DNA of 64,000 nucleotides. Origin: Alphaproteobacteria bacterium (GTDB lineage: Bacteria; Myxococcota_A; UBA796; CAJQPC01). Positions 1 through 7,710 of the stretch are shown here, piece by piece. Each line of letters opens with the position of its first letter. Position 1 is the first letter of the stretch. The translations under genes and the position numbers were made by a program. The notes under the pieces are model-generated. The model was not told the DNA's origin and did no database searches. It saw only the letters and a program-made list of their open reading frames with translations. Where the stretch lies: the NCBI GenBank assembly GCA_020632795.1, contig JACKEV010000009.1:434001-498000 (forward strand). Direction: 5' to 3'.

Positions 1-1
1 C

Positions 2-262
2 GTGGTCACCCAGGGCGAGGACAACCTCAACCCGGCCTGGTTCACCGCGACGGTCACCGGCACCAGCGTCGCCCTGGCCGACCGGTCCGCGGCGGTGTTC
101 AGCGGCGTCACCGCCCAGGTGGACGGCAACGACTACGGCGGCGGGGACCTCGTCACGCAGAGCGGGGCGGCGCTGAGCGGCGGCGACGCGGCCGCGGCGG
201 TCGACCGAACGGACTCGCCCCTGGCGATCAACCTCGACCTTCTCAACGCGGAGGCGCAGTGA
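2..262 (+). CDS. C-terminal end of a truncated beta-helix-like surface protein
   Basis: The reading frame is open from the window edge and stops at 260-262, so only about the last 86 residues are visible and the true start lies upstream. The visible part is rich in Gly, Ala, Val, Thr and Asp, with short alternating hydrophobic stretches typical of the last turns of a parallel beta-helix or beta-roll. It has no cysteine, membrane segment or sorting tail. Its stop overlaps the next start (TGATG), so the two are probably co-transcribed and may be paralogous surface proteins. The function is not recognisable from this fragment. Confidence 0.6.
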   Translation: MVTQGEDNLNPAWFTATVTGTSVALADRSAAVFSGVTAQVDGNDYGGGDLVTQSGAALSGGDAAAAVDRTDSPLAINLDLLNAEAQ

Positions 263-2547
263 TGCTTTGGATTCTCATGATGGCCTGCTCGCCGAGCGGC
301 TGTGGTGTCGCCGAGGTGGCGGACGTGGACGAGGACGTCTGTGGCGAGGGCGAGCTGCTCGACCGCGGGGTCTGTGTGCCGGAGGAATGCGGGCTGGGGC
401 CTTGGGGCAACCTGGAGGGGGGAGACGACGCGGTGTGGGTGCTGGCGGGGGCAGAGGGTGGAGACGGGACGAAGGAGAGGCCGCTGGGGTCGATCCAGGC
501 GGGGATCGACCAGGTGGAGGGCAACGGCGGCGGGCGGGTGCTGGTGGGGGAGGGGACGTATGGGGAACAGCTCATCATCGACGTCAAGTTTGCGCTGAGT
601 GTCGAGGGACGGTGCTCTGCAGCCAGCACTGTGTCCGTCGGAGAGAGCGCGGACGTTGGTTCGGTCCGTCTCGGCGGGCTGCCAGGACGACGGGTCGCGT
701 TCAGCGGTGTCACGGTCCGGGGGGGGGTTGGCGGGGTGTGGGTGAAGGGGGGAGACGTCGAGCTTCAAGATGTCGCGATCGTTGGAACCCGGTTCTTCGG
801 CCTCCTGGTGGCCCAGATGGGCACGGTGAACACCACGGCTGCTCTCCGTCATGTTCGCGTGGCAGATGTGTCCAACGAAGAGGACTTCGTTGAGGAGGTC
901 GGCGCAGGGATCATGGTCTACCCAGGCGTCGAGGTTGAGCTTGAGGACGTCTCGGTGACCGGCGCCATGGGCTTCGGGATTGGGATACATGCTGCGGAGG
1001 CGCGCCTGGAGGACGTCAAGATCGCTGATGTCACCGAAGGGAGCCTGGGGATCGGGGCAGGCGGTCTCGTCATCACGGATGGGGCGCTGGTCACCGGGAG
1101 GGGCGTCCACGTCGAGGACGTCGCGAACACCGGCGTGTGGGTGTTCGGGCAGTCCCCGGAGATGCCGGTTCCCCCTGGTCCCAGCGTGTTTGATATCCAG
1201 GATCTGGAGATCAGGGGTGTCCACGTCTTGGAGTTCTATCATCAGTATGAACGTGCCAAGGGGGTTCATGTGTCGTGCGGGGGAGCGATGTATGCAGCGG
1301 ACCTGGAGGTGTCGGGGGTGGAGGGGATCGCAGCGGGGGTGTCGGGGACCTGCTCAGAGGAGGCGCTGCTGGAGATGAGTGACTACCTCATTGAACACGA
1401 TGCCAGCGCGATATGGGTGTATGGTCCTGATGCCGTGATGGACGCAAGAGGAGGTACGATCAAGAACATCGGCGGTGGCGGAGATGAGGAGGATGTCTAC
1501 AGGATCGCGGCCTTGATGGTGTTTGATGGCGCGAGCGCCGAGTTCGACGAGCTGTCGGTGGAGGATGTCTTCTTCGCCGGGATGATCGTGACGGATGATG
1601 CGACCGAGCTGACGATGAGCAGGGTCTCCGTTGTCGGTGTTGAGCCAGGGTTTGGAGGAGAAGGGGGGAGAGGCCTCCACGCTCAGGATCGGTCCGTGGT
1701 CAACCTGTTCGACGTCAGCGTTTCAGATGTGCAGGATGTAGGTGTAGCAGTGCACATCGGGGCCGACGTGAGCGCCGATGGCCTGTACGTTGAGGACGTT
1801 CATCGCCTCCCGGGGCAGCTCGCTTCGGTGGGTGTCGCGGTGCAGCGCTCCTCGTCATTTTCGGGACGAGATGTACAGATCAGCGGCGTTGAAGGGCCGG
1901 GGGCCGTGGTCCTGTCAGGCTCCGAGTTTGCCTGCCGGGACCTCAGGGTCGCCGACGTGGAGGGGGTAGGGTTCTTTGTTCAGGGGGCTTCGGCGACCCT
2001 GACTGGGGCTGGCGAGCTGGGCGGCGTGGAGCCGTCCCCTGACGATGGTGGTGGCGTCGGTGTCTTCGTGGTTGACAGCTCCGTCGGGCTGGCCGAGGTC
2101 AGCCTGGAGGGGGTGAGGGTGTATGGCACCCAGGCGGCCGCCGTCGTGGTTCAGTCCGCTGGACTGGTATCGATACAAGATTCCCTCATTGATGCCGCAG
2201 CCGGGGTGCCCACGGGTAGCGGGAGGGAGCGCTTCGGTTACGGCTTGGTCGTGGTGGACGGGGGACCACGTCAGGCGGCGGATGGGGGGGTTCATCTGTA
2301 TGAGCCTACGGAGGTGCGCGGCGGGCAGGTCGGGGTCCTGCTGCATGGGTCGACGGCAGATCTGGGAAGCGTAACGGTATCTGGCTCGCAGATCGCCGTT
2401 GTGCAACAGGATTGTGATGGGGTCGAAGAGGCGGCGGGGCTGGAGGATTGCCTCGACTGTGAGATCTGTACGCTCTCCTACAACCATGAGATCCCTGACT
2501 ACTTCCCCACGCTCTATCTGCGAGATCTCGACGTCGGTCTTGAGTGA
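262..2547 (+). CDS. Right-handed parallel beta-helix lipoprotein
   Basis: About 761 residues, secreted. A short hydrophobic N-terminus ends at an early Cys (MMAC), which suggests a lipoprotein. After a small Cys-rich segment comes the DGT-x4-PLGSIQAGID stretch that opens many parallel beta-helix (pectate-lyase-like/DUF1565) proteins, followed by VLVGEGTYGEQ. The rest is about 25 short, irregular beta-helix rungs, many with the pattern V-x-V-E/S-D-V and ending in G. A Cys-rich patch lies near the C-terminus. The ATG at 262 overlaps the previous stop; a GTG at 259 is an alternative start. Large parts (from about 800 to 2540) have clearly lower G+C and less biased third positions than the neighbours, which hints at transfer or weak codon selection. 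Ligand or substrate unknown. Confidence 0.75.
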   Translation: MLWILMMACSPSGCGVAEVADVDEDVCGEGELLDRGVCVPEECGLGPWGNLEGGDDAVWVLAGAEGGDGTKERPLGSIQAGIDQVEGNGGGRVLVGEGTYGEQLIIDVKFALSVEGRCSAASTVSVGESADVGSVRLGGLPGRRVAFSGVTVRGGVGGVWVKGGDVELQDVAIVGTRFFGLLVAQMGTVNTTAALRHVRVADVSNEEDFVEEVGAGIMVYPGVEVELEDVSVTGAMGFGIGIHAAEARLEDVKIADVTEGSLGIGAGGLVITDGALVTGRGVHVEDVANTGVWVFGQSPEMPVPPGPSVFDIQDLEIRGVHVLEFYHQYERAKGVHVSCGGAMYAADLEVSGVEGIAAGVSGTCSEEALLEMSDYLIEHDASAIWVYGPDAVMDARGGTIKNIGGGGDEEDVYRIAALMVFDGASAEFDELSVEDVFFAGMIVTDDATELTMSRVSVVGVEPGFGGEGGRGLHAQDRSVVNLFDVSVSDVQDVGVAVHIGADVSADGLYVEDVHRLPGQLASVGVAVQRSSSFSGRDVQISGVEGPGAVVLSGSEFACRDLRVADVEGVGFFVQGASATLTGAGELGGVEPSPDDGGGVGVFVVDSSVGLAEVSLEGVRVYGTQAAAVVVQSAGLVSIQDSLIDAAAGVPTGSGRERFGYGLVVVDGGPRQAADGGVHLYEPTEVRGGQVGVLLHGSTADLGSVTVSGSQIAVVQQDCDGVEEAAGLEDCLDCEICTLSYNHEIPDYFPTLYLRDLDVGLE

Positions 2548-2647
2548 CCCGAGGCCAGCCCGAGAGGTACGCCCACCTACGGTCCCCTCCACCCCCATGC
2601 TCGACTCCTCTCAGCCGCGATGCAGCGGCATTCACTGAGAGGACTCC

Positions 2648-4447
2648 ATGACCCGAACCACCCTGTCCCTCCTCGCCCTGAGCGCCATCCCGGTCCTCAC
2701 GGCCTGCGAGCCCCTCCCGGCATCGTCCGGGGCCGCTCCGCTCTCCCACTCCGCCGCCGAGGCCTTCGCCGAGGCCTCCGCCGACGCCGGGGACGACCAC
2801 ATCGGCGCCATCGGCGAGCTGGTCTACCTCGACGCCACAGCGTCGACGGGCCAGGACTTCACCTGGACCCTGCGCTCCGCGCCGGCCGGCGCTGACCTCG
2901 GCGACGACTGGATCGACGCCACGCAGCCCCTGCGGCCGCGCCTGATGCCCGAGGCCCAGGGCACCTACGTCCTGGAGCTGCTGGCCTGTGACGCCGAGGG
3001 CGCCTGTGACGCGGACACCGTCGAGGTGCAGGCCATCCAGCGCCAGCGCACCACCGCCGGCAACACCCCGCCCGTGGCCGATGCCGGCCCCGACGGGGTG
3101 GGCCTCATCGGCGGCACGATCACCGCCGACGCCTCGGGCTCCTGGGACGCGGAGGGCGACGGGCTGAGCTACTCCTGGGTCTTCCGCAGCCTGCCCTCGG
3201 GCTCGGCGCTCACCAACGGCGACATCCGGGGCCGCTACGCCTCCCGCGCCCGCTTCACCCCCGACGTCGCGGGGACCTATGAGCTGCGGGTCTATGTGTC
3301 GGACGGCTTCGACTACGATCTGGACGTCGCCGTCTTCTCCACGTCGGCCTCGGCCACCGAGGTCGAGGTCCTGGAGGCCCAGGTCGCCGCCCTGGAGGCC
3401 TACGTCAACGGCCTCCAGAGCGTGCTCACGGTCAGCGGCGGCGACGTGTACGTCACCGGCGCGAACCTCTACGTGCAGAGCGGCAGCGGCGCCACCGACA
3501 GCTCGGTGAACGGCAAGGGCAACGTCATCATCGGCTACGACGAGGACAACGGTGACACCAAGTCGGGCTCCCACAACCTGATCGTCGGCAAGCACCACAC
3601 CTGGTCGTCCTACGGCGGCGTGGTCGTCGGGGAGGACAACGAGATCAGCGGCGCCTTCGCGTCGGTGACCGCGGGGACCAACAACCGCGCGCGGCACGAG
3701 GGGTCGTCGGTCAGCGGTGGGCTGAACAACACGGCTTCAGGGCGCTACAGCAGCGTCTCAGGCGGTGGAGACAGCACGGCGTCGGAGTACGCGGCCGTCG
3801 TCAGCGGCGGGTACCAGAACACCGCCTCCCACAACTACGCCTCGGTGTCCGGGGGGCGGGGGAACACCGCCGCCGCTGCGGCCTCGTCGATCACGGGCGG
3901 AAACTACAACGACACCTCCGGGAGCGGCGAGGGCATGACCGTGCACGGTGGCTACAGCAACGAGGTGACCGCTGCCTACGCCACCGTGGTCGGTGGCCGG
4001 GACAACGAAGCGAGCGGTCAGCGCGCCGTCGTCGTCGGCGGCTACCAGAACGACAGCGGGAGCACCTCGTCAGTGGTGGTCGGAGGCAAGGACAACGTCA
4101 CCGACACGGACAGCTACGCTGCCATCCTGGGGGGGTACGGGAACTCGGCGAGCGGCGAGTACGCGACCGTGTGCGGTGGCGCCTCGAACGAGGCCTCCGG
4201 GCAGTCTGCCTCCGTGCTGGGCGGAGATGGTGGGCAGGCCACCGGAGCGTCCACATCGATCGTAGGGGGCTACGGTGGAACCGCGTCGGCCTACCGCGCG
4301 GTCGTCGTCGGGGGCTTCGACAATGAGGCGTCCGGCGGTCACGACGTCGTCGTCGCGGGCACCAACAACCTCTCCAGCCACGCCTACGCCGTGATCGTTG
4401 GCGGGAACGGCGAGACCACTTCGCGGGCGAGCGAGATCGTCCACTGA
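2648..4447 (+). CDS. Lipoprotein with two PKD-like domains and a YadA-head-like beta-roll
   Basis: 599 residues. A lipoprotein signal peptide ends in LTAC with Cys20. Residues about 47-135 and 143-235 are two Ig-like PKD domains (VYLDATAST; ADASGSWDAEGDGLSYSW). A short heptad stretch (about 237-262, VEVLEAQVAALEAYVNGL) follows. From about residue 320 to the end lie some 15 copies of a 15-17-residue unit of the form N-x-A-S-G-x-A-x-V-x-G-G. This is the Hep_Hag/YadA-head pattern, which in trimeric autotransporters folds as a left-handed beta-roll. There is no C-terminal YadA anchor barrel, so attachment must be through the lipid. Trimerisation through the short coiled coil is an inference. Probably a surface adhesin or structural protein. 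A strong hairpin follows the stop. Confidence 0.8.
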   Translation: MTRTTLSLLALSAIPVLTACEPLPASSGAAPLSHSAAEAFAEASADAGDDHIGAIGELVYLDATASTGQDFTWTLRSAPAGADLGDDWIDATQPLRPRLMPEAQGTYVLELLACDAEGACDADTVEVQAIQRQRTTAGNTPPVADAGPDGVGLIGGTITADASGSWDAEGDGLSYSWVFRSLPSGSALTNGDIRGRYASRARFTPDVAGTYELRVYVSDGFDYDLDVAVFSTSASATEVEVLEAQVAALEAYVNGLQSVLTVSGGDVYVTGANLYVQSGSGATDSSVNGKGNVIIGYDEDNGDTKSGSHNLIVGKHHTWSSYGGVVVGEDNEISGAFASVTAGTNNRARHEGSSVSGGLNNTASGRYSSVSGGGDSTASEYAAVVSGGYQNTASHNYASVSGGRGNTAAAAASSITGGNYNDTSGSGEGMTVHGGYSNEVTAAYATVVGGRDNEASGQRAVVVGGYQNDSGSTSSVVVGGKDNVTDTDSYAAILGGYGNSASGEYATVCGGASNEASGQSASVLGGDGGQATGASTSIVGGYGGTASAYRAVVVGGFDNEASGGHDVVVAGTNNLSSHAYAVIVGGNGETTSRASEIVH

Positions 4448-4453
4448 TCCCAA

Positions 4454-4492
4454 GCGGGCGCCGGAGTCCCGGGGAGGGGGACCGGCGCCCGC
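4454..4492. terminator. Perfect 11-bp hairpin between converging genes
   Basis: An 11-base arm at 4454-4464 (GCGGGCGCCGG) is perfectly complementary to 4482-4492, with a 17-base loop, starting 7 bases after the stop of the beta-roll lipoprotein gene and facing the end of the gene on the other strand. There is no T-tract, so it is not a classic intrinsic terminator. It may be a bidirectional stop or an mRNA 3'-end stabiliser. Confidence 0.55.
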
Positions 4493-4538
4493 GCGGGGTT
4501 CGAGCAGGGGCTGGGGAGCGGGCTTTGAGCCCCCTCCG

Positions 4539-5339
4539 TCACTCCAACGCCGCAAGCTCCCGAAGATACGCCAGGAAGCTCTCCTCCTCCAGGTCCCCCC
4601 ACCCATGACCGTTCAGCCAGGGGTGGCCGTCGTGATAGTCCAGCACCACGTCCCAGTCGCCCTTCTGGTGGCAGCACAGCTCGATGGTGTGCTTGTCCGA
4701 CCAGTCTCCGATCTCCAGCCACGCCCCGGTGCCGCGGTCCGAGGCGCTCCGGGGCGCGAGGCTCGACAGGAACGCCCGCACCGCGTCGAACTCGTCCGAC
4801 GGCGGGGCCTCGGTGGGCGGTCCCTCCACCGGGTCACGCTGCCGCTTCCAGCGGAACAGCTCGCACTGGTGCTTCGTTGAGGCCAGCACCGCGCCGTGCC
4901 CGTAGAGGCTCAGCGAGTACGGGTCATCCTCCTGGAGCCGCCAGGACCGCCCCTGCGCGAGCCGCAGCCAGGTCGAGAACGCCGGAGAGAGCGCGAGGTT
5001 CTCCATCACCCAGGGAGAACCGACCTTCAGGAAGAGGAGCCGGACCTCCAGGCCGAAGCTCAGGGGGCGGAAGGGCCTGGGAGTCCCTGCAAGCTGCGGC
5101 GCCAGATGAGGAAAGAGCGACTCCGTCTCGGGGTCGTGCAGCGACGCCACGCTCCACGCCTCGGCGGCCAGCGCGGCGCACCGGAGCTCCGAGTCTGCGG
5201 GAGATGCCAGGTAGCGCCGCACGTCGGGCATGTGCTGCGCGCACGTCTCCTCGGGCAGCGCGTCGAGCGCGGCGAAGAGGGACCGGGCGGCGTCCAGGGA
5301 GGGGGGCGCGTCGAGGAGCGCGGAGAGGTTCGAGGTCAT
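4539..5339 (-). CDS. Conserved-looking hypothetical cytoplasmic protein
   Basis: 266 residues starting at the ATG at 5339. No signal peptide or membrane segment. The N-terminal half is helical and Leu/Ala-rich with many charged residues. The C-terminal third is compact and rich in Trp, His and Asp (for example LEIGDWSDKHTIELCCHQKG and VVLDYHDGHPWLNG), ending in a helical tail. I do not recognise the family. The overall style is that of small soluble proteins of unknown role, and no catalytic motif can be assigned. It stands alone, converging on the beta-roll lipoprotein gene and divergent from the histidine kinase at 5388. Confidence 0.7.
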   Translation of the reverse strand: MTSNLSALLDAPPSLDAARSLFAALDALPEETCAQHMPDVRRYLASPADSELRCAALAAEAWSVASLHDPETESLFPHLAPQLAGTPRPFRPLSFGLEVRLLFLKVGSPWVMENLALSPAFSTWLRLAQGRSWRLQEDDPYSLSLYGHGAVLASTKHQCELFRWKRQRDPVEGPPTEAPPSDEFDAVRAFLSSLAPRSASDRGTGAWLEIGDWSDKHTIELCCHQKGDWDVVLDYHDGHPWLNGHGWGDLEEESFLAYLRELAALE

Positions 5340-5387
5340 GCCGGATCCTACCGCCGCGGCGCGCGGCCTTTGTCCTACTCTGTCTCC

Positions 5388-6752
5388 GTGAACCTCCCCG
5401 ACCTCCGCCTCGCCCTCACCTGGGCCCGCACCGGCGTCGACCCCGCCGTGCTCGCCGAGTCCGGCGCCTCGATGGCGGACCTCGACTCCTTCCAGCACTT
5501 CAACTACACCGTGGGGATCCGCGCCGGGCGCTGGCTGGCGCTGGCGTTGATGGGCTTCAACCTGCTGTTCTGGCCTACCGATGCCTGGCTGCTGGACCTG
5601 CCTGGCGTGCAACCTGCGTTGTGGCAGGGCCGGGCGCTGGCCACCCTGTTCGGGGTGGCCATGGTCGCCGCGTCCTATGTTCCGCCCCGCTTCGTGCCGT
5701 CCGTCGCCTGGACCGGCGCCGTCGGGGTCTGCGCCATCGTCGCGCTCACCCTCGGCCGCATCGGCGGGCCCGGTACGGCCTGGTTCCACTTCATCTACCC
5801 CTTCCTCTTCGTGGGCCTGATCGCGTGGCAGTTCCCGCTCCAGCGCGTCTGGAGCACCGTGGTCCTCGCGTGCGCGGTGCTGGTGGCCTACTTCGCGCCC
5901 AACCCCCAGCACCTGCACGACCCGATGGCCGGCTCCTCGGTGGCCCACCTCGGCTTCATCGTGATGCTGAGCATCGGCATCGGGCTGTTCCTCGACCGCA
6001 GTCGCCTGCGGCTCTTCCTGTTCGGCCTCCAGCAGGCCCGCCGCTCCGATGACCTCGCCGCTCGGGTGGCCGAGCAGACCGCCGAGATCCAGGCGCTGCT
6101 GCACCACGTCGAGTCCGCGCGGGAGGAGGAGCGCGCCTTCATCGCCCGGGAGCTGCACGACGAGATGGGTCAGGTGTTCACCGGCATGCGCCTCATGCTC
6201 AAGGTCGCGCGGACGCGGCTGGAGACCACCCCGGGGCCGCTCGCCGAGGAGCTGGGGCAGATCGCCGAGATGCTGAGCCACGGCAGCACCACCCTGCGGG
6301 AGCTGCTGACCCGCCTTCGCCCCCGGGTGCTCGACGACCTGGGCCTGGGCGCCGCCGCGGAGTGGCTCGTCCGGCGCACCGACCAGCTCCCCGGCCTGCG
6401 CTGCACCCTGCATGTGGAAGGAGACCAGCGCCTGGAGGCCCTGCCCACCGAGGTGGCCACCGTGGCCTTCCGGGTGCTGCAGGAGGCCCTGACCAACGTG
6501 GTCCGCCACGCCGGGGCCACCGAAGCCGTGGTGACGCTGCGCCTGGACCCCGCCGCGCTGGTGCTGATCGTCCAGGACGACGGCGCGGGCTTCGAGCCCA
6601 GCGCCGCGCGCCCCCCCGGCGGCGGCATGGGCCTGCCCGGCATGCGGGAGCGCGCCCGCGCCGTCGGAGGTGACCTGACGCTGCGCTCGACCCGCGGGGA
6701 GGGGACCCGGCTGCGCCTGTCCCTGCCCCTTCGCGAGGAGGTACGTGCATGA
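5388..6752 (+). CDS. NarL-family sensor histidine kinase, membrane-bound
   Basis: 454 residues from the GTG at 5388. Six hydrophobic segments lie between residues about 45 and 205 with little soluble material between them, so sensing is probably in or near the membrane. A short coiled linker leads to a HisKA_3-type dimerisation domain: ARELHDEMGQ carries the phosphoacceptor His257. The HATPase_c domain follows, with an N-box (EALTNVVRHA, about 365-374), DDGAGFEP and GGGMGLPGMRER. It autophosphorylates His257 and should pass the phosphate to Asp56 of the response regulator encoded next, whose start overlaps this stop (ATGA). The signal is unknown. The upstream in-frame extension is antisense to the neighbouring gene and is not used. 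Confidence 0.9.
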   Translation: MNLPDLRLALTWARTGVDPAVLAESGASMADLDSFQHFNYTVGIRAGRWLALALMGFNLLFWPTDAWLLDLPGVQPALWQGRALATLFGVAMVAASYVPPRFVPSVAWTGAVGVCAIVALTLGRIGGPGTAWFHFIYPFLFVGLIAWQFPLQRVWSTVVLACAVLVAYFAPNPQHLHDPMAGSSVAHLGFIVMLSIGIGLFLDRSRLRLFLFGLQQARRSDDLAARVAEQTAEIQALLHHVESAREEERAFIARELHDEMGQVFTGMRLMLKVARTRLETTPGPLAEELGQIAEMLSHGSTTLRELLTRLRPRVLDDLGLGAAAEWLVRRTDQLPGLRCTLHVEGDQRLEALPTEVATVAFRVLQEALTNVVRHAGATEAVVTLRLDPAALVLIVQDDGAGFEPSAARPPGGGMGLPGMRERARAVGGDLTLRSTRGEGTRLRLSLPLREEVRA

Positions 6753-7381
6753 TCCGCGTCTTCATGGCCGACGATCACCCCATCGTGCGCGCCGGCCTGC
6801 GCGCGCTGCTGTCGCTGGCCCCGGACATCACGCTGGTCGGAGAGGTCGGCGACGGCCGCAAGGTGCTCCTCGCGATGGAGGAGCCGGACTGGGCCGTCGA
6901 CGTGCTCCTGCTGGATCTCTCCCTGCCCAGGGTCGGCGGCCTCGAGGTGCTGCGCCGGGTTCGCGCGCGGCACCCGGACCTGGCGGTGCTGGTCCTGTCC
7001 ATGTACGACGAGGAGCAGTACGCCGACCGGCTCCTCGCCCAGGGTGCCGCGGGCTACGTCTCCAAGGACCGCTCCGAGGAGGAGCTGATCGCCGCCGTCC
7101 GCGCGGTGGCCCGGGGCCGGGTCTACGTCAGCCGCAGCGTCGCGCTGGCGCGCCTGGACCACCCAGGCCCGCCGAGCGCCCCCCACGAGCGCCTCACCCC
7201 CCGGGAGCACCAGGTCTTCACCCTGCTGTTCGACGGGCGCACGGTCACCGACATCGCCGCCGAGCTGGACCTCTCGGTGAGCACCGTCAGCACCCACGTC
7301 GGGAACATCAAGGGCAAGCTCGCGGTGAGCAGCGTGGCCGAGATCGTCAGCTACGCCCACCGCATGGGGCTGACGGAGTAG
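6749..7381 (+). CDS. NarL/FixJ-type response regulator
   Basis: 210 residues. The N-terminal receiver domain has the acidic pair Asp8/Asp9, phosphoacceptor Asp56 in LLLDLSLP, Ser/Thr switch region LSMYDEE and Lys106 in YVSKDRS. The C-terminal LuxR-type helix-turn-helix runs from LTPREHQVF to about residue 205, with the recognition helix in SVSTVSTHVGNIKGKL. The start overlaps the kinase stop by four bases, so the two form a cognate translationally coupled pair. It should act as a dimeric DNA-binding regulator after phosphorylation. Target promoters cannot be identified from this window. Confidence 0.93.
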   Translation: MIRVFMADDHPIVRAGLRALLSLAPDITLVGEVGDGRKVLLAMEEPDWAVDVLLLDLSLPRVGGLEVLRRVRARHPDLAVLVLSMYDEEQYADRLLAQGAAGYVSKDRSEEELIAAVRAVARGRVYVSRSVALARLDHPGPPSAPHERLTPREHQVFTLLFDGRTVTDIAAELDLSVSTVSTHVGNIKGKLAVSSVAEIVSYAHRMGLTE

Positions 7382-7384
7382 GGC

Positions 7385-7705
7385 CTACAGCTCGAGCTGC
7401 TGCCCCCCGACCACCTCGGCCATCTCCTCGGCGATGCCGCAGGCGGCGTCCCAGGCGTCGGCGTTGTCGGCCCACTCCTCCTCGAGGGCCAGGACCACGT
7501 CGCCGTCCACCTCGTAGAAGCTCAGCTCCACGACGTAGGGCTCCTCCGGGTCCTCCACGATGAAGAGGCAGGACACGCAGCCGGGCTCCTCCTCGTCCAC
7601 CTCGATGGAGACGTCCTCCATGCGCGCGGCCAGGGTCTGGGCGGCGTCGAGCACCGCGCGCTTGTCCAGCCGCCGCCAGGGCAGCAGCCAGTGAATCTCA
7701 CCCAT
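7385..7705 (-). CDS. Small acidic hypothetical protein
   Basis: 106 residues, strongly acidic (Glu/Asp-rich, for example SIEVDEEEPG and LALEEEWADNADAW), with two cysteines in a VSCLF-type strand and no signal peptide. The alternation of short strands and a C-terminal helix suggests one small alpha/beta domain. It is transcribed divergently from the MMPL transporter gene, with only five bases between the annotated start codons, and its 3' end lies four bases from that of the response regulator gene. I do not recognise the family. Confidence 0.65.
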   Translation of the reverse strand: MGEIHWLLPWRRLDKRAVLDAAQTLAARMEDVSIEVDEEEPGCVSCLFIVEDPEEPYVVELSFYEVDGDVVLALEEEWADNADAWDAACGIAEEMAEVVGGQQLEL

Positions 7706-7710
7706 CGTCG

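Noticed and set aside
2306..3697. A 463-codon minus-strand frame over the PKD/beta-roll lipoprotein gene
   Set aside because: Composition is typical of an antisense shadow and the + strand gene has a lipobox and domain structure.
3600..4440. A CRISPR-like or DNA-level direct repeat in the beta-roll region
   Set aside because: The periodicity is at protein level with varied codons; there are no identical DNA repeats with unique spacers.
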